DNA from: Paenibacillus glycanilyticus
Lineage (GTDB): Bacteria > Bacillota > Bacilli > Paenibacillales > Paenibacillaceae
DNA length: 64,000 nucleotides
NCBI RefSeq assembly: GCF_023715145.1
Contig: NZ_JAMBNP010000004.1
Location: forward strand, 1-64,000
Direction: 5' to 3'
Part shown: piece by piece, positions 1 through 6,580 of the stretch
Layout of the letters: each line of letters begins with the position of its first letter
Position numbering within the stretch: position 1 is the stretch's first letter
Translations under genes and position numbers: made by a program
Notes under the pieces: generated by a model
Told to the model about the DNA's origin: nothing
What the model saw: only the letters and a program-made list of their open reading frames with translations
Database searches by the model: none

Positions 1-100
1 ATTTTGTAGTCTCCTTGGTTTGTATTTGGATCCGGTCGCTGGCGAGCATCTGGGACCCTCATACATCATACCAAGGAGTCTTTTTGTTTCTCAAACCTCG
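1..100. other. Left-edge stretch with long inverted repeat, possible end of a mobile element
   Basis: The words agtctccttggt (near 7-18) and accaaggagtct (near 71-82) form an imperfect inverted repeat around about 50 bases, followed by a T-run on the plus strand. No reading frame is supported. The arrangement resembles the non-coding flank of an insertion sequence or a terminator for a gene lying left of the window, but the rest of that unit is outside the window, so the assignment is weak. Confidence 0.25.
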
Positions 101-121
101 TATTTCTTCATTATAGGAATG

Positions 122-208
122 CTGCCCTTTACTTCAACAAAGCTGCAGTAGATCCTCCGATCCGCTGCAGCTTTGTTGATTGAACTATAGTTCCCCGTTA
201 GTTCAACA
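122..208 (-). repeat. Cassette-type interspersed repeat, copy A
   Basis: Read on the minus strand, the element starts with TTGAACTAACGGGGAACT followed by ATAGTTCAA (hairpin 1). It continues with arms CAACAAAGCTGCAG and CTGCAGCTTTGTTG around a short loop (hairpin 2) and ends with TTGAAGTAAAGGGCAG. It lies directly downstream of the lipoprotein gene at 255-1031. Similar elements follow six other minus-strand genes in the window. Confidence 0.8.
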
Positions 209-254
209 ATGGTTGTCTTCAAAAATCATTCGACAGTATAAGTCTCACTCCACC

Positions 255-1031
255 TTATAATCCCGCTGCTGATTTAATTTGTTCTCGTTGGGACATGATT
301 AACATTCTCAGTTTTTCCGACCCGAAAGCGCCTGCCGTAAAACCGTTTGCTTTTGGATAGTAGACCATCCGAAAGGATGTACCATCATGAAGGTGTACAC
401 GCAGGAAAATACCAGCTTCATGTTTTGTTTTTTCATAAACCGCATTGAATCCAACATTCTCCAGATTCAAAAGCTCGTGAACGAATTCTGTGGATGCCTC
501 CTTGCCGAAGTCACCGATCGGACTGCCGTCTTCGCTGCTTTCTAGGCTAATTTTTTCTACTTTTCCTTCTATGTCTAATAGTTCTCCCATAGTCGCAGCT
601 TTCAAATTATCTTTTACTTCATAAATCTTGTTATTGGCAACGACACGAAATTCTGACTTGTATCCCTTCAGAGCGTAGACAACGGTACCAATCGGAAGAA
701 ATGCCGCATCCCCGTTCTTCTCCACATGATCAGTACAGGCATGATCGTTTAACATATAAGAGACCTCGCCTAACTTATCACCGAGTTGTTCCTCTGTTAC
801 AGCCTTGGTTCCGTCGTAGTTTTGATAATATTTAATGTTGTTGATCATTAGGAAATCTACCCAATCGATTTCTGCCATGCACGGTTCCACTGCTTTCTTC
901 GGGACTGGTTCAGTACCAGCAGCCTGAGATTTTGGTGTCCCTTCTTCTTTGTCCGTCGTACCACAGTTGGCAACCAACATTATAAAAAGAAGTAGATACG
1001 AAATTTTCCCCAGATATTTCATCCATCTCAT
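255..1031 (-). CDS. Hypothetical lipoprotein
   Basis: A 258-residue predicted lipoprotein. The N-terminus has a short basic stretch, a hydrophobic segment and a lipobox-like LVANC, so the mature protein should be lipid-anchored on the outer face of the membrane. The rest is soluble and I do not recognise a family. The start is the ATG at 1031, because GAGGTGG sits 7 bases upstream; the longer open frame begins at a TTG inside that ribosome binding site. The gene is followed immediately by a copy of the cassette-type repeat (122-208) and preceded by another (1063-1146), so it appears to be one module of the small-gene array. Function unknown. Confidence 0.75.
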   Translation of the reverse strand: MRWMKYLGKISYLLLFIMLVANCGTTDKEEGTPKSQAAGTEPVPKKAVEPCMAEIDWVDFLMINNIKYYQNYDGTKAVTEEQLGDKLGEVSYMLNDHACTDHVEKNGDAAFLPIGTVVYALKGYKSEFRVVANNKIYEVKDNLKAATMGELLDIEGKVEKISLESSEDGSPIGDFGKEASTEFVHELLNLENVGFNAVYEKTKHEAGIFLRVHLHDGTSFRMVYYPKANGFTAGAFGSEKLRMLIMSQREQIKSAAGL

Positions 1032-1062
1032 TGATAACCACCTCAAACTTTTTTGACGTGTT

Positions 1063-1146
1063 TACTGAACTTTATGTTGCGGTTAGGCTCATCATGTTTG
1101 AGCTGCTGTGCTATCTTTATTTAACTAAAGTTCCCCGTTTGTTTAA
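1063..1146 (-). repeat. Cassette-type interspersed repeat, variant copy
   Basis: On the minus strand TTAAACAAACGGGGAACTTTAGTTAAA (given here as arms around cggggaact) is followed by a different inner hairpin, GCTCA and TGAGC arms, instead of the GCTGCAG hairpin. It lies between the frameshifted small membrane gene (1180-1307) and the lipoprotein gene (255-1031). The constant first hairpin and variable second hairpin are typical of the family in this window. Confidence 0.6.
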
Positions 1147-1398
1147 TTACCTACGGATAACACTGATATCGGAAATGCCTTATTTTCTAAAATATTTAAG
1201 GCAGAATGCAATAATAATTATTATAAGTATCGGTACAAGAATAGGAGCTATAAATATAACAATATGATGTAAAAGGCATCCCAGCCTTCCCATAATGACC
1301 CTACCAATTACTATCCTCCCCATCTTTTTTGAGCAAGATCAGCTGCAGGCTTCAGCCGTGTCATCATTATTCAACTAAAGTTCCCAGTTAGCTCAAGT
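1121..1398. repeat. Long direct repeat, copy 1
   Basis: About 275 bases that recur with small differences at 2836-3107 in the same orientation. Both copies are bounded by the constant hairpin of the cassette-type repeat (AACTAAAGTTCCCCGTT-like) and contain a small membrane-protein frame on the minus strand. In this copy the frame is broken. The constant hairpin at the right end (1371-1398) contains the TGA stop codon of the gene at 1393-1902. Confidence 0.85.
1180..1307 (-). pseudogene. Frameshifted copy of the small membrane protein
   Basis: Corresponds to the intact 42-residue gene at 2893-3021. The frame opens at the TTG near 1307 with the same SLWEGWDAFYIILLY sequence, but one base is missing in a T-run (ttatatttatag here, ttatattttgtag in the other copy), giving an early stop. 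After the shift the second frame resumes with APILVPILIIIIIAFCLKYFRK up to the stop at 1180. Its decay next to an intact copy indicates a duplication followed by loss. Confidence 0.7.
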
Positions 1399-1902
1399 CA
1401 TTGAATTTGCTATTTTGATAAGAATCCGTTTCATTTTAGCCGTATTTATTGCTTTCGACCCCATACCAAGCGTGTACAAAAGATTGTTGTCGTAAAAATA
1501 CAATCTCACATAGTCGCCATCAAAAGGGACATTATCGAATGGACCTTCCAGGCGTTCTTCTTTGAAATAAGCTGTTGTGCCGTTCTCAAGCTTGATTTTG
1601 GATAAGTGAGTTTCCTTTATTTCGGATTTACTATTCACTTGTAGTTCGATTTCTCCGTCGTGTATTTCCCACCCCTGAGAATATGTAATTGTGAGATGCG
1701 TCTTGCGTGTTATGCGGGCGAAAATCGGTTTGTACTTAGGTGGTAACCAGGTTGGAATAAGTACATGCTGACTTACTTTCTGCTCAAACATTGTAATATC
1801 GTTTCTAAGCTTTGAATGGTTTGGATAGGGATCTCCGGCATAGACAACACTCGAATTTAGAAGTAACACTAGTGATAGCGCAATTATTATCTTTTTAAAC
1901 AC
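1393..1902 (-). CDS. Hypothetical secreted protein
   Basis: A 169-residue protein with a clear N-terminal signal peptide (MFKKIIIALSLVLLL, cleavage likely after VVYA). The mature part is about 145 residues, rich in beta-strand-type sequence, and contains a LIPTWLPPKY motif of the sort seen near the start of DUF4367-like exported domains; that resemblance is by eye only. A GGAGGAG-type ribosome binding site precedes the ATG. The TGA stop lies inside the head of a cassette-type repeat (tTGAgctaac), so the repeat abuts the coding region directly. No function can be assigned. Confidence 0.75.
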   Translation of the reverse strand: MFKKIIIALSLVLLLNSSVVYAGDPYPNHSKLRNDITMFEQKVSQHVLIPTWLPPKYKPIFARITRKTHLTITYSQGWEIHDGEIELQVNSKSEIKETHLSKIKLENGTTAYFKEERLEGPFDNVPFDGDYVRLYFYDNNLLYTLGMGSKAINTAKMKRILIKIANSMT

Positions 1903-2056
1903 ATTGCTCTACTCCTCCGTTGTTATTACTGAAAATATGGCGGCACTTCAAGTTGAATACCACACTGTTTTTGCTTCGTTATGATCAATAAATAATGTGA
2001 TCACGCCCTACACATTTGAAGATCGTCCGATTTTTGTACTAATATTCCCTTTTATT

Positions 2057-2146
2057 CGCCCTATAACCACAAGAAAAACAGCTGCCGATGCTTGCCGACA
2101 GCTGTACCTGGTTTTATGGAACTAACGTTCTCCTTTAGTTTAATAA
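2057..2146 (-). repeat. Cassette-type interspersed repeat, copy F
   Basis: Minus-strand order: TTAAACTAAAGGAGAACGTTAGTT head, then an inner hairpin with arms ACAGCTG and CAGCTGT, then a tail GTTATAGGGCG that matches the GTAAAGGGCAG tail of other copies. The head supplies the TAA stop codon of the gene at 2140-2712. Confidence 0.65.
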
Positions 2147-2712
2147 ATCGAATGATTTGATTGGTTACCTTTAGGCCTTCCAATTAGTAATGAGCACGGA
2201 AATTCATAATGCTCAGTTGTAATCAAGACCACTCGCCATATGCAATTGGCACTTCTCTGGTGGCTTGAGTAATCTTCATTCCACATAATAAGCAACTTAG
2301 CGGACAACTCATCTTGTACCTCAATAAGCTTAAGCTCTATATCTGAATTACCCCTGTACAAATCAAGTAATTGCAACCAAGTTCCTGATGGTTTATCGAA
2401 AAGGACATTCCATAAGTCCGATTCTTCACCCATTTGAGATAAATACTGGCTTAATTCCTCTACTTGATTTAACAACCGATCATTCTCAAGAATAGATTCT
2501 AATGCTGTTGGTATATGTTCCAGATAAAAAGTGGAGTCATCACCGTAGAGTTCCTTGAAACATTGAAAATGACAAAAGAAGGTTTGTTCTTTTTGCTCCA
2601 AGCTAGTTCCATCGAAATTTGTAGTTATCCTCAAAGAGCACGGGTTAAGGTTATCTAGTTGTCTATCTTCCGATGTTATCTTTTGCTTACATATGCAACA
2701 CTTATAATTCAA
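2140..2712 (-). CDS. Hypothetical protein with N-terminal zinc-binding motif
   Basis: A 190-residue cytoplasmic protein. The N-terminus carries CCICKQKI (CxxC) and a second pair, FFCHFQC, near residue 46, a spacing that suggests one structural zinc site. The middle is acidic and helical, and I do not recognise the family. The start is a TTG at 2712 with AGGGGG about 8 bases upstream. Its TAA stop overlaps the head of repeat copy F, and it lies between two cassette-type repeats, so it behaves as a module of the small-gene array. Function unknown. Confidence 0.65.
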   Translation of the reverse strand: MNYKCCICKQKITSEDRQLDNLNPCSLRITTNFDGTSLEQKEQTFFCHFQCFKELYGDDSTFYLEHIPTALESILENDRLLNQVEELSQYLSQMGEESDLWNVLFDKPSGTWLQLLDLYRGNSDIELKLIEVQDELSAKLLIMWNEDYSSHQRSANCIWRVVLITTEHYEFPCSLLIGRPKGNQSNHSIY

Positions 2713-2773
2713 GTGCTAGCCCCCTATATACTTGTTAAAGTCCACCATTATTCTACCACGGTTTGGAAGTAAA

Positions 2774-2860
2774 CTGCCCTTTACTTCAACAAGAGCTGCA
2801 GTGGATCCTCCGATCCGCTGCAGCTCTTGTGATTTGAATTAAAGTTCTTCGTTTGTTTAA
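2774..2860 (-). repeat. Cassette-type interspersed repeat, copy B
   Basis: Minus-strand order: TTAAACAAACGAAGAACTTTAATTCAA head, arms CAAGAGCTGCAG and CTGCAGCTCTTG around cggatcggaggatcca, tail TTGAAGTAAAGGGCAG. It follows the small membrane gene (2893-3021) and precedes the gene at 2140-2712. The inner hairpin nearly repeats that of copies A, C and D. Confidence 0.8.
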
Positions 2861-3107
2861 TTACCTACGGATATACTGATATTGGATTTGCCTCATTTTC
2901 TAAAATATTTAAGGCAGAGTACAATAATAATAATTATAAGTATCGGAACAAGAATAGGAGCTACAAAATATAACAGTATAATGTAAAAGGCATCCCAGCC
3001 TTCCCATAATGACCCCACCAATTACTTTCCCCCATCTTTTTGAACAAGATCAGCTGCAGGCTGCCGCTGTGTCATCATTATTCAACTAAAGTTCCTCGTT
3101 AGTTGAA
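2836..3107. repeat. Long direct repeat, copy 2
   Basis: Second copy of the block at 1121-1398, same orientation, differing by scattered substitutions and a few one-base indels. It carries the intact small membrane-protein gene. Its right end, ATTCAACTAAAGTTCCTCGTT, is the constant hairpin of the cassette-type repeat and sits 26 bases downstream of the gene at 3134-3544. Confidence 0.85.
2893..3021 (-). CDS. Small single-pass membrane protein
   Basis: A 42-residue reading frame. The start is a TTG at 3021 preceded by GGGGGAAAG about 6 bases upstream. The N-terminal dozen residues (VGSLWEGWDAF) are short and polar-aromatic. Residues about 13-36 form one very hydrophobic segment containing VPILIIIIIVLCL, and the C-terminus KYFRK is basic, consistent with an N-out, C-in membrane peptide. 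The same protein is encoded, frameshifted, at 1180-1307. Conservation of the amino-acid sequence across the two copies supports it being a real gene. It is flanked on both sides by cassette-type repeats. A toxin-like or accessory membrane peptide is possible but unproven. Confidence 0.55.
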   Translation of the reverse strand: MVGSLWEGWDAFYIILLYFVAPILVPILIIIIIVLCLKYFRK

Positions 3108-3133
3108 TGAACTTTGCAGGATGCACCGATGTC

Positions 3134-3544
3134 TTAAAATGGTGTCTTGCCTTTTATTTGATCTATTATTACTTGGACATGATTCTCTAACTCTTGACTA
3201 TTTATTGCATCGATCTCTTTATCACCAACATAAATGTTTAGATATTTCCAGTAAACTATTAATTGATTAGTTTCGCTTAGAAATACAAAATTCATCCAAC
3301 CATCAGCAACTGGTTCATCGTTAGAACTAAAGATCATAATGCCTGAAAACCTGTCTAATGTTCCATCTAAATATGTTAGATCTTCGCCTTCAACACAACT
3401 GTCAGACCAATCAAAACGTAGTTCACCTATAAATTTGTGATAATACAATAAGTCATTAATTAGTTGTTCTTCAACGAAACTTCGCAATTGCTTTCCCATA
3501 CTAATAGACATGCCCATATCATGATAATTGGGTTTCACAACCAT
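3134..3544 (-). CDS. Hypothetical protein
   Basis: A 136-residue soluble protein without signal or membrane segments, acidic overall, with many aromatic residues in what looks like alternating strands (for example IMIFSS and MNFVFLS). No family recognised. The ATG at 3544 is chosen because AAGGAGG lies just upstream, although the spacing is short; an upstream TTG would add six residues. It is the first gene, in transcription order, of the left small-gene array and is followed by the constant hairpin of repeat block 2. Confidence 0.65.
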   Translation of the reverse strand: MVVKPNYHDMGMSISMGKQLRSFVEEQLINDLLYYHKFIGELRFDWSDSCVEGEDLTYLDGTLDRFSGIMIFSSNDEPVADGWMNFVFLSETNQLIVYWKYLNIYVGDKEIDAINSQELENHVQVIIDQIKGKTPF

Positions 3545-3676
3545 ATTCCTCCTTAATACCAATATCTCTTAGAACGTATTTAAGGATTTTATGAATATTA
3601 ACACTCACTGAAGTATTCGTTAAGTTATTAAGCTATCCTGCCCTTAATAAAATCGTGCTTTTAAAGGGATCACGGG

Positions 3677-3815
3677 GCTGTATAGAAGTTCTTGTCCTAA
3701 TACGGCTTTGTATAGAAGTTCTTGTCTTGAGCTCACGACAAGAACTTCTATACTTAAAACAAAAAAGCCACAGTTTATGCGGCTTCCGTTGTATAGATGT
3801 TCTTGTCGTCCGACA
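3677..3815. mobile_element. Isolated Tn7/Tn552-like transposon end, copy 1
   Basis: Contains four copies of a 16-base site TATAGAAGTTCTTGTC: two direct (3681, 3711), one inverted (GACAAGAACTTCTATA near 3737) and one degenerate site just before the tip GTCCGACA at 3815. Read inward, the end starts TGTCGGACGACAAGAAC. A TGT tip with several sub-terminal recombinase-binding sites is the layout of Tn7, Tn5053 and Tn552 family ends. An imperfect hairpin (aaaagccac / gcggctt) lies between sites and tip. No transposase gene or opposite end was found nearby. Confidence 0.6.
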
Positions 3816-3885
3816 TAAAAAAATTCAATAGCATATCCTGCAATCTCAGCTCGGTCGAATCTTTCTCTTGAAGACGAAAATCTTT

Positions 3886-4857
3886 TTATTTTGGGACATT
3901 ATACTTTTCGAGAGTACGGACCAACTTCCTTCTGATAGCTTCTCTTAATTCTTCTGGTTGGAGCACGACCGCTTCAGCGCCGAACGAAAAGAAATATTCA
4001 GCAAAGAATAGTATTTCTGAGGGGGAAATACCCATCTCTAGTATGCCTGTGCCGTTATCGGAACTATGTACTTCTCCCCAAGGGAAAATCCAGCACTTAT
4101 CTCGGAATAACTCAATCCCTTTTGCTGTTAATTTCACTTTGACATCTACGCTTTCTTCTTTGGTGTAGAAATGAAGACCCCAGTTCGTTAAATCCACCTC
4201 TGAAACATCCACTGTAGTCGTTAACGCTTCCGCATCCGCCAAAACGGCTGACCGTATCCGATCTGCCCGAAACAATCGGTAGGCTTTTCGTAGATAGCAG
4301 TAGGCTGGGCAAAACCAATATCCCTCATGGGCATATATACCGATGGGTTGAATCGTTCTTTGATTGATCTCATTCTCCCGAATTCCATAATTAATTGTCA
4401 CGGGCAACCTTCTAATGGATGCTTGGAGCAATATCTCAAGGTAGTCGGCTCGTTCTTGGCGGGTTTGCGTAAAGAAGTCAACACGATGTCGCATCTCATC
4501 TATCTGACGTTTCACATCTTCCGATAAATACCTGTAAAACTTCCGAAGTGCGGATTCTGCAGATGCCTTGAAGGGCAGTGAACTAAAGTGTCGAAGAGCA
4601 TGGGAAGCAAAAAATATTGAGAATGCCTCATTCTCCGTAAATGAAATCGGTGGAAGGCTTCGCTCTGCAAGAACTTGATATCCACCTCCTGCACCAACCT
4701 GAGAGTATAATGGCACTCCCATTCCACTCAGCTCCTGCAAATCACGCAGCATGGTTCGGGTAGACACACCAAATTCTTCAGCAAGCTCTTTGACGGTGAA
4801 TTTCCGCTTCCGATTTACTGCCATCATCAATTCAATCAGGCGTCTCGACTTTCCCAT
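3886..4857 (-). CDS. YafY-type transcriptional regulator (HTH_11 and WYL domains)
   Basis: A 323-residue regulator. Residues 1-60 are a DeoR-like helix-turn-helix of the HTH_11 type (RKFTVKELAEEFGVSTRTML) followed by a GAGGGY wing. Residues about 135-245 form a WYL domain, with YWFCPAYCY in place of the literal WYL and a following RLFRADRI segment. These proteins bind DNA and sense small ligands. The ATG at 4857 is preceded by GGGGGAGGTG. The frame stays open to 5193 across the divergent esterase, but that extension is antisense to the esterase and lacks a ribosome binding site. It is divergent from the esterase across a region with a 6-5-6 palindrome (4883-4899), which suggests local and self regulation. 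Confidence 0.9.
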   Translation of the reverse strand: MGKSRRLIELMMAVNRKRKFTVKELAEEFGVSTRTMLRDLQELSGMGVPLYSQVGAGGGYQVLAERSLPPISFTENEAFSIFFASHALRHFSSLPFKASAESALRKFYRYLSEDVKRQIDEMRHRVDFFTQTRQERADYLEILLQASIRRLPVTINYGIRENEINQRTIQPIGIYAHEGYWFCPAYCYLRKAYRLFRADRIRSAVLADAEALTTTVDVSEVDLTNWGLHFYTKEESVDVKVKLTAKGIELFRDKCWIFPWGEVHSSDNGTGILEMGISPSEILFFAEYFFSFGAEAVVLQPEELREAIRRKLVRTLEKYNVPK

Positions 4858-4882
4858 TATATTCACCTCCCCCAAAAATATA

Positions 4883-4899
4883 GTGACAGGCTTTGTCAC
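4883..4899. promoter_or_regulatory. Palindromic operator candidate
   Basis: GTGACA-ggctt-TGTCAC is a perfect inverted repeat in the 127-base gap between the divergent WYL regulator and esterase genes, next to an AT-rich ATTATACACTAT segment that could hold a -10 box. It is the obvious candidate binding site for the neighbouring regulator. This is inferred from position and symmetry only. Confidence 0.5.
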
Positions 4900-4984
4900 A
4901 ATTATATTATACACTATGAATAAGCCGGATCGCCGGGAGTGATTACGGTAGAAAACGATTAAATAAGGAGAAGGAGAACAACAT

Positions 4985-5878
4985 ATGAGTAGAGAACAGC
5001 GTAAGAATCTGGATGAAATACTGCGGAGTCCCAAGCCCACCAAGCCGAAAAGCGTCGAGGAGATGCGCGCGAACTTCGCTGCCTTGATGGCAACGATGAA
5101 GGTACCTGACGGCATTCGAACCACGCCGACGACCCTGGGTAATCGGCCCAGTGTGACCGTTGACCCTGAACAGGATGCCCGCCCAGGAATCATCCTCTAT
5201 TTCCATGGCGGCTCGTATATTGCGGGTTCCCCCTACACTGCCATGTCCGTTACCGCAAATCTGGTGAACAAAACCCGTATCCGGTCCGTCTCTCTCGATT
5301 ATCGACTTGCTCCGGAACATCCGTTTCCTGCAGCTCTTGACGATGCTCTCGCCGCCTATCGTGAGCTTCTGGACAACGGAGTTGAGGCGGCGTCTATTGC
5401 GTTTGCTGGAGACTCTGCCGGCGGCGGTATTGCTGTCTCGGCTTGCCTGATGGCACGGGACGCAGGTCTGCCGATGCCAGCAGCAGTAGTGGCTTTCTCG
5501 CCGGGGGTGGATAAGACGCGCTCCGGAACAAGTATGGATAGCAAAATGGGGATCGACCCATTCTTCACTCGTGAGGGCTTTACATTAACGGATACGATGT
5601 ACCTAGCCGGACAGGATCCGAATCATGAACTCGTGAGCCCCGCCAGGTTCGCCGATCTTACCGGATTCCCACCACTCCTACTACAGGTCGGGACGAACGA
5701 GCTACTTCTTGACGATTCCACGCAGTTAGCTGACCGTGCACGGGCAGCCGGTGTGGATGTAATCCTTGACGTTACTGCCGACGTCCCGCATGTTTTCCAG
5801 GCGTTCACTGGTATTCTCGATGAAGCTGATCAAGCCCTGGACCGTGCTGCGTTCTTCATCACACAGTATCTCAGATGA
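4985..5878 (+). CDS. Alpha/beta hydrolase, hormone-sensitive-lipase-type esterase
   Basis: A 297-residue esterase. The HSL-family oxyanion motif YFHGGSY is near residue 75, the nucleophile elbow GDSAGGG near residue 145, a NELLLDD acidic region carries the probable catalytic Asp, and DVPHVFQ near the end carries the His. It should hydrolyse short-chain carboxylic esters in the cytoplasm. AAGGAGAAGGAG precedes the ATG. Its GC-rich coding sequence differs from the AT-rich flanks. The gene and its divergent regulator sit between two nearly identical transposon ends (3677-3815, 6376-6518), so the pair could be transposon cargo. Confidence 0.9.
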   Translation: MSREQRKNLDEILRSPKPTKPKSVEEMRANFAALMATMKVPDGIRTTPTTLGNRPSVTVDPEQDARPGIILYFHGGSYIAGSPYTAMSVTANLVNKTRIRSVSLDYRLAPEHPFPAALDDALAAYRELLDNGVEAASIAFAGDSAGGGIAVSACLMARDAGLPMPAAVVAFSPGVDKTRSGTSMDSKMGIDPFFTREGFTLTDTMYLAGQDPNHELVSPARFADLTGFPPLLLQVGTNELLLDDSTQLADRARAAGVDVILDVTADVPHVFQAFTGILDEADQALDRAAFFITQYLR

Positions 5879-5916
5879 ACATTTGATCCTAACGAATACG
5901 AATGTTGAAAACATTT

Positions 5917-5955
5917 AATAAGAAGAGCCATCATATTCAGATGGCTCTTCTTATT
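5917..5955 (+). terminator. Intrinsic terminator after the esterase gene
   Basis: Arms aataagaagagccatc and gatggctcttcttatt form a 16-base perfect stem around a 7-base loop, 38 bases beyond the esterase stop. The T-tract is modest (ttcttatt). Confidence 0.7.
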
Positions 5956-5959
5956 AAAT

Positions 5960-6375
5960 TGCTGGTTCTATTTCGTTATCTTATCAGGTCGAAGTTCATT
6001 GGTTTGTTCCACGCATGAACTCGGATTAACATTTTCGTCATAATATTACAAATATTGCGTTTTCAATTTAACTCAGTGTTATCACTTACCGGCACGATTT
6101 TCTAGTATTCTCCTGACTTTCATGTTCTTCGCACTTAAAATTTCAGTGAAAAAATATGATTTAGTAAAGGTTAAACGGGAAATAAAATAGACCATAAAAA
6201 ATGGTGATTTTGGAAAACAGATACCCCGTTATCCAGTCGCAATTCAAAGCGAAATACCGGTCTAATTTGCCGAGTATCCCCTCTTAATTACCTCGAATAT
6301 TTAGAGAGTGAGAGAACGTGCAGTCAAAATTAATTGCTCATGTAAAAAACTTATACGTGCTACCTTATTGGCCAC
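5960..6375. other. Gene-free AT-rich stretch
   Basis: About 415 bases between the esterase terminator and the second transposon end. No frame with a ribosome binding site, no hairpin with a T-run and no recognisable remnant was seen on either strand. Confidence 0.5.
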
Positions 6376-6518
6376 CGGCTTTGTATAGAAGTTCTTGTCC
6401 TAATACGGTTATGTATAGAAGTTCTTGTCTTGAGCTCACGACAAGAACTTCTATACTTAAAACAAAAAAGCCACAGTGTATGCGGCTTCCGTTGAATAGA
6501 TGTTCTTGTCGTCCGACA
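6376..6518. mobile_element. Isolated Tn7/Tn552-like transposon end, copy 2
   Basis: Nearly identical to 3677-3815 and in the same orientation: two direct TATAGAAGTTCTTGTC sites, one inverted site, a hairpin stretch with aaaaaagccac, and the tip GTCCGACA at 6518. Flanking bases beyond the tip differ from copy 1 (atcaatg versus taaaaaa), consistent with independent insertions or rearrangement. Confidence 0.6.
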
Positions 6519-6580
6519 ATCAATGTATTGCCGCGGCATCTCAATTCTTTCAAGGCGGTAAAATTGTCTCTGTTGTACTG

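Noticed and set aside
1031-1267. Plus-strand frame of 78 codons between the first genes
   Set aside because: It is antisense to the repeat block and the small membrane frame, lacks a ribosome binding site and has unnatural composition.
122-3107. Calling the repeats integron attC sites
   Set aside because: The layout is similar, but the RYYYAAC and GTTRRRY core pair is not present in a consistent place and no integrase gene was found, so only an attC-like architecture is claimed.
3677-3815. Interpretation of the repeated GTTCTTGTC sites as a CRISPR or a regulator array
   Set aside because: Sites occur in mixed orientation at irregular spacing, end in a TGT tip, recur as whole blocks at other loci and interrupt a gene, which fits transposon ends better.
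4858-5193. N-terminal extension of the first WYL regulator frame beyond the chosen ATG
   Set aside because: It would be antisense to the strongly supported esterase gene, has no ribosome binding site and does not fit the HTH_11 family start; GGGGGAGGTG fixes the ATG at 4857.
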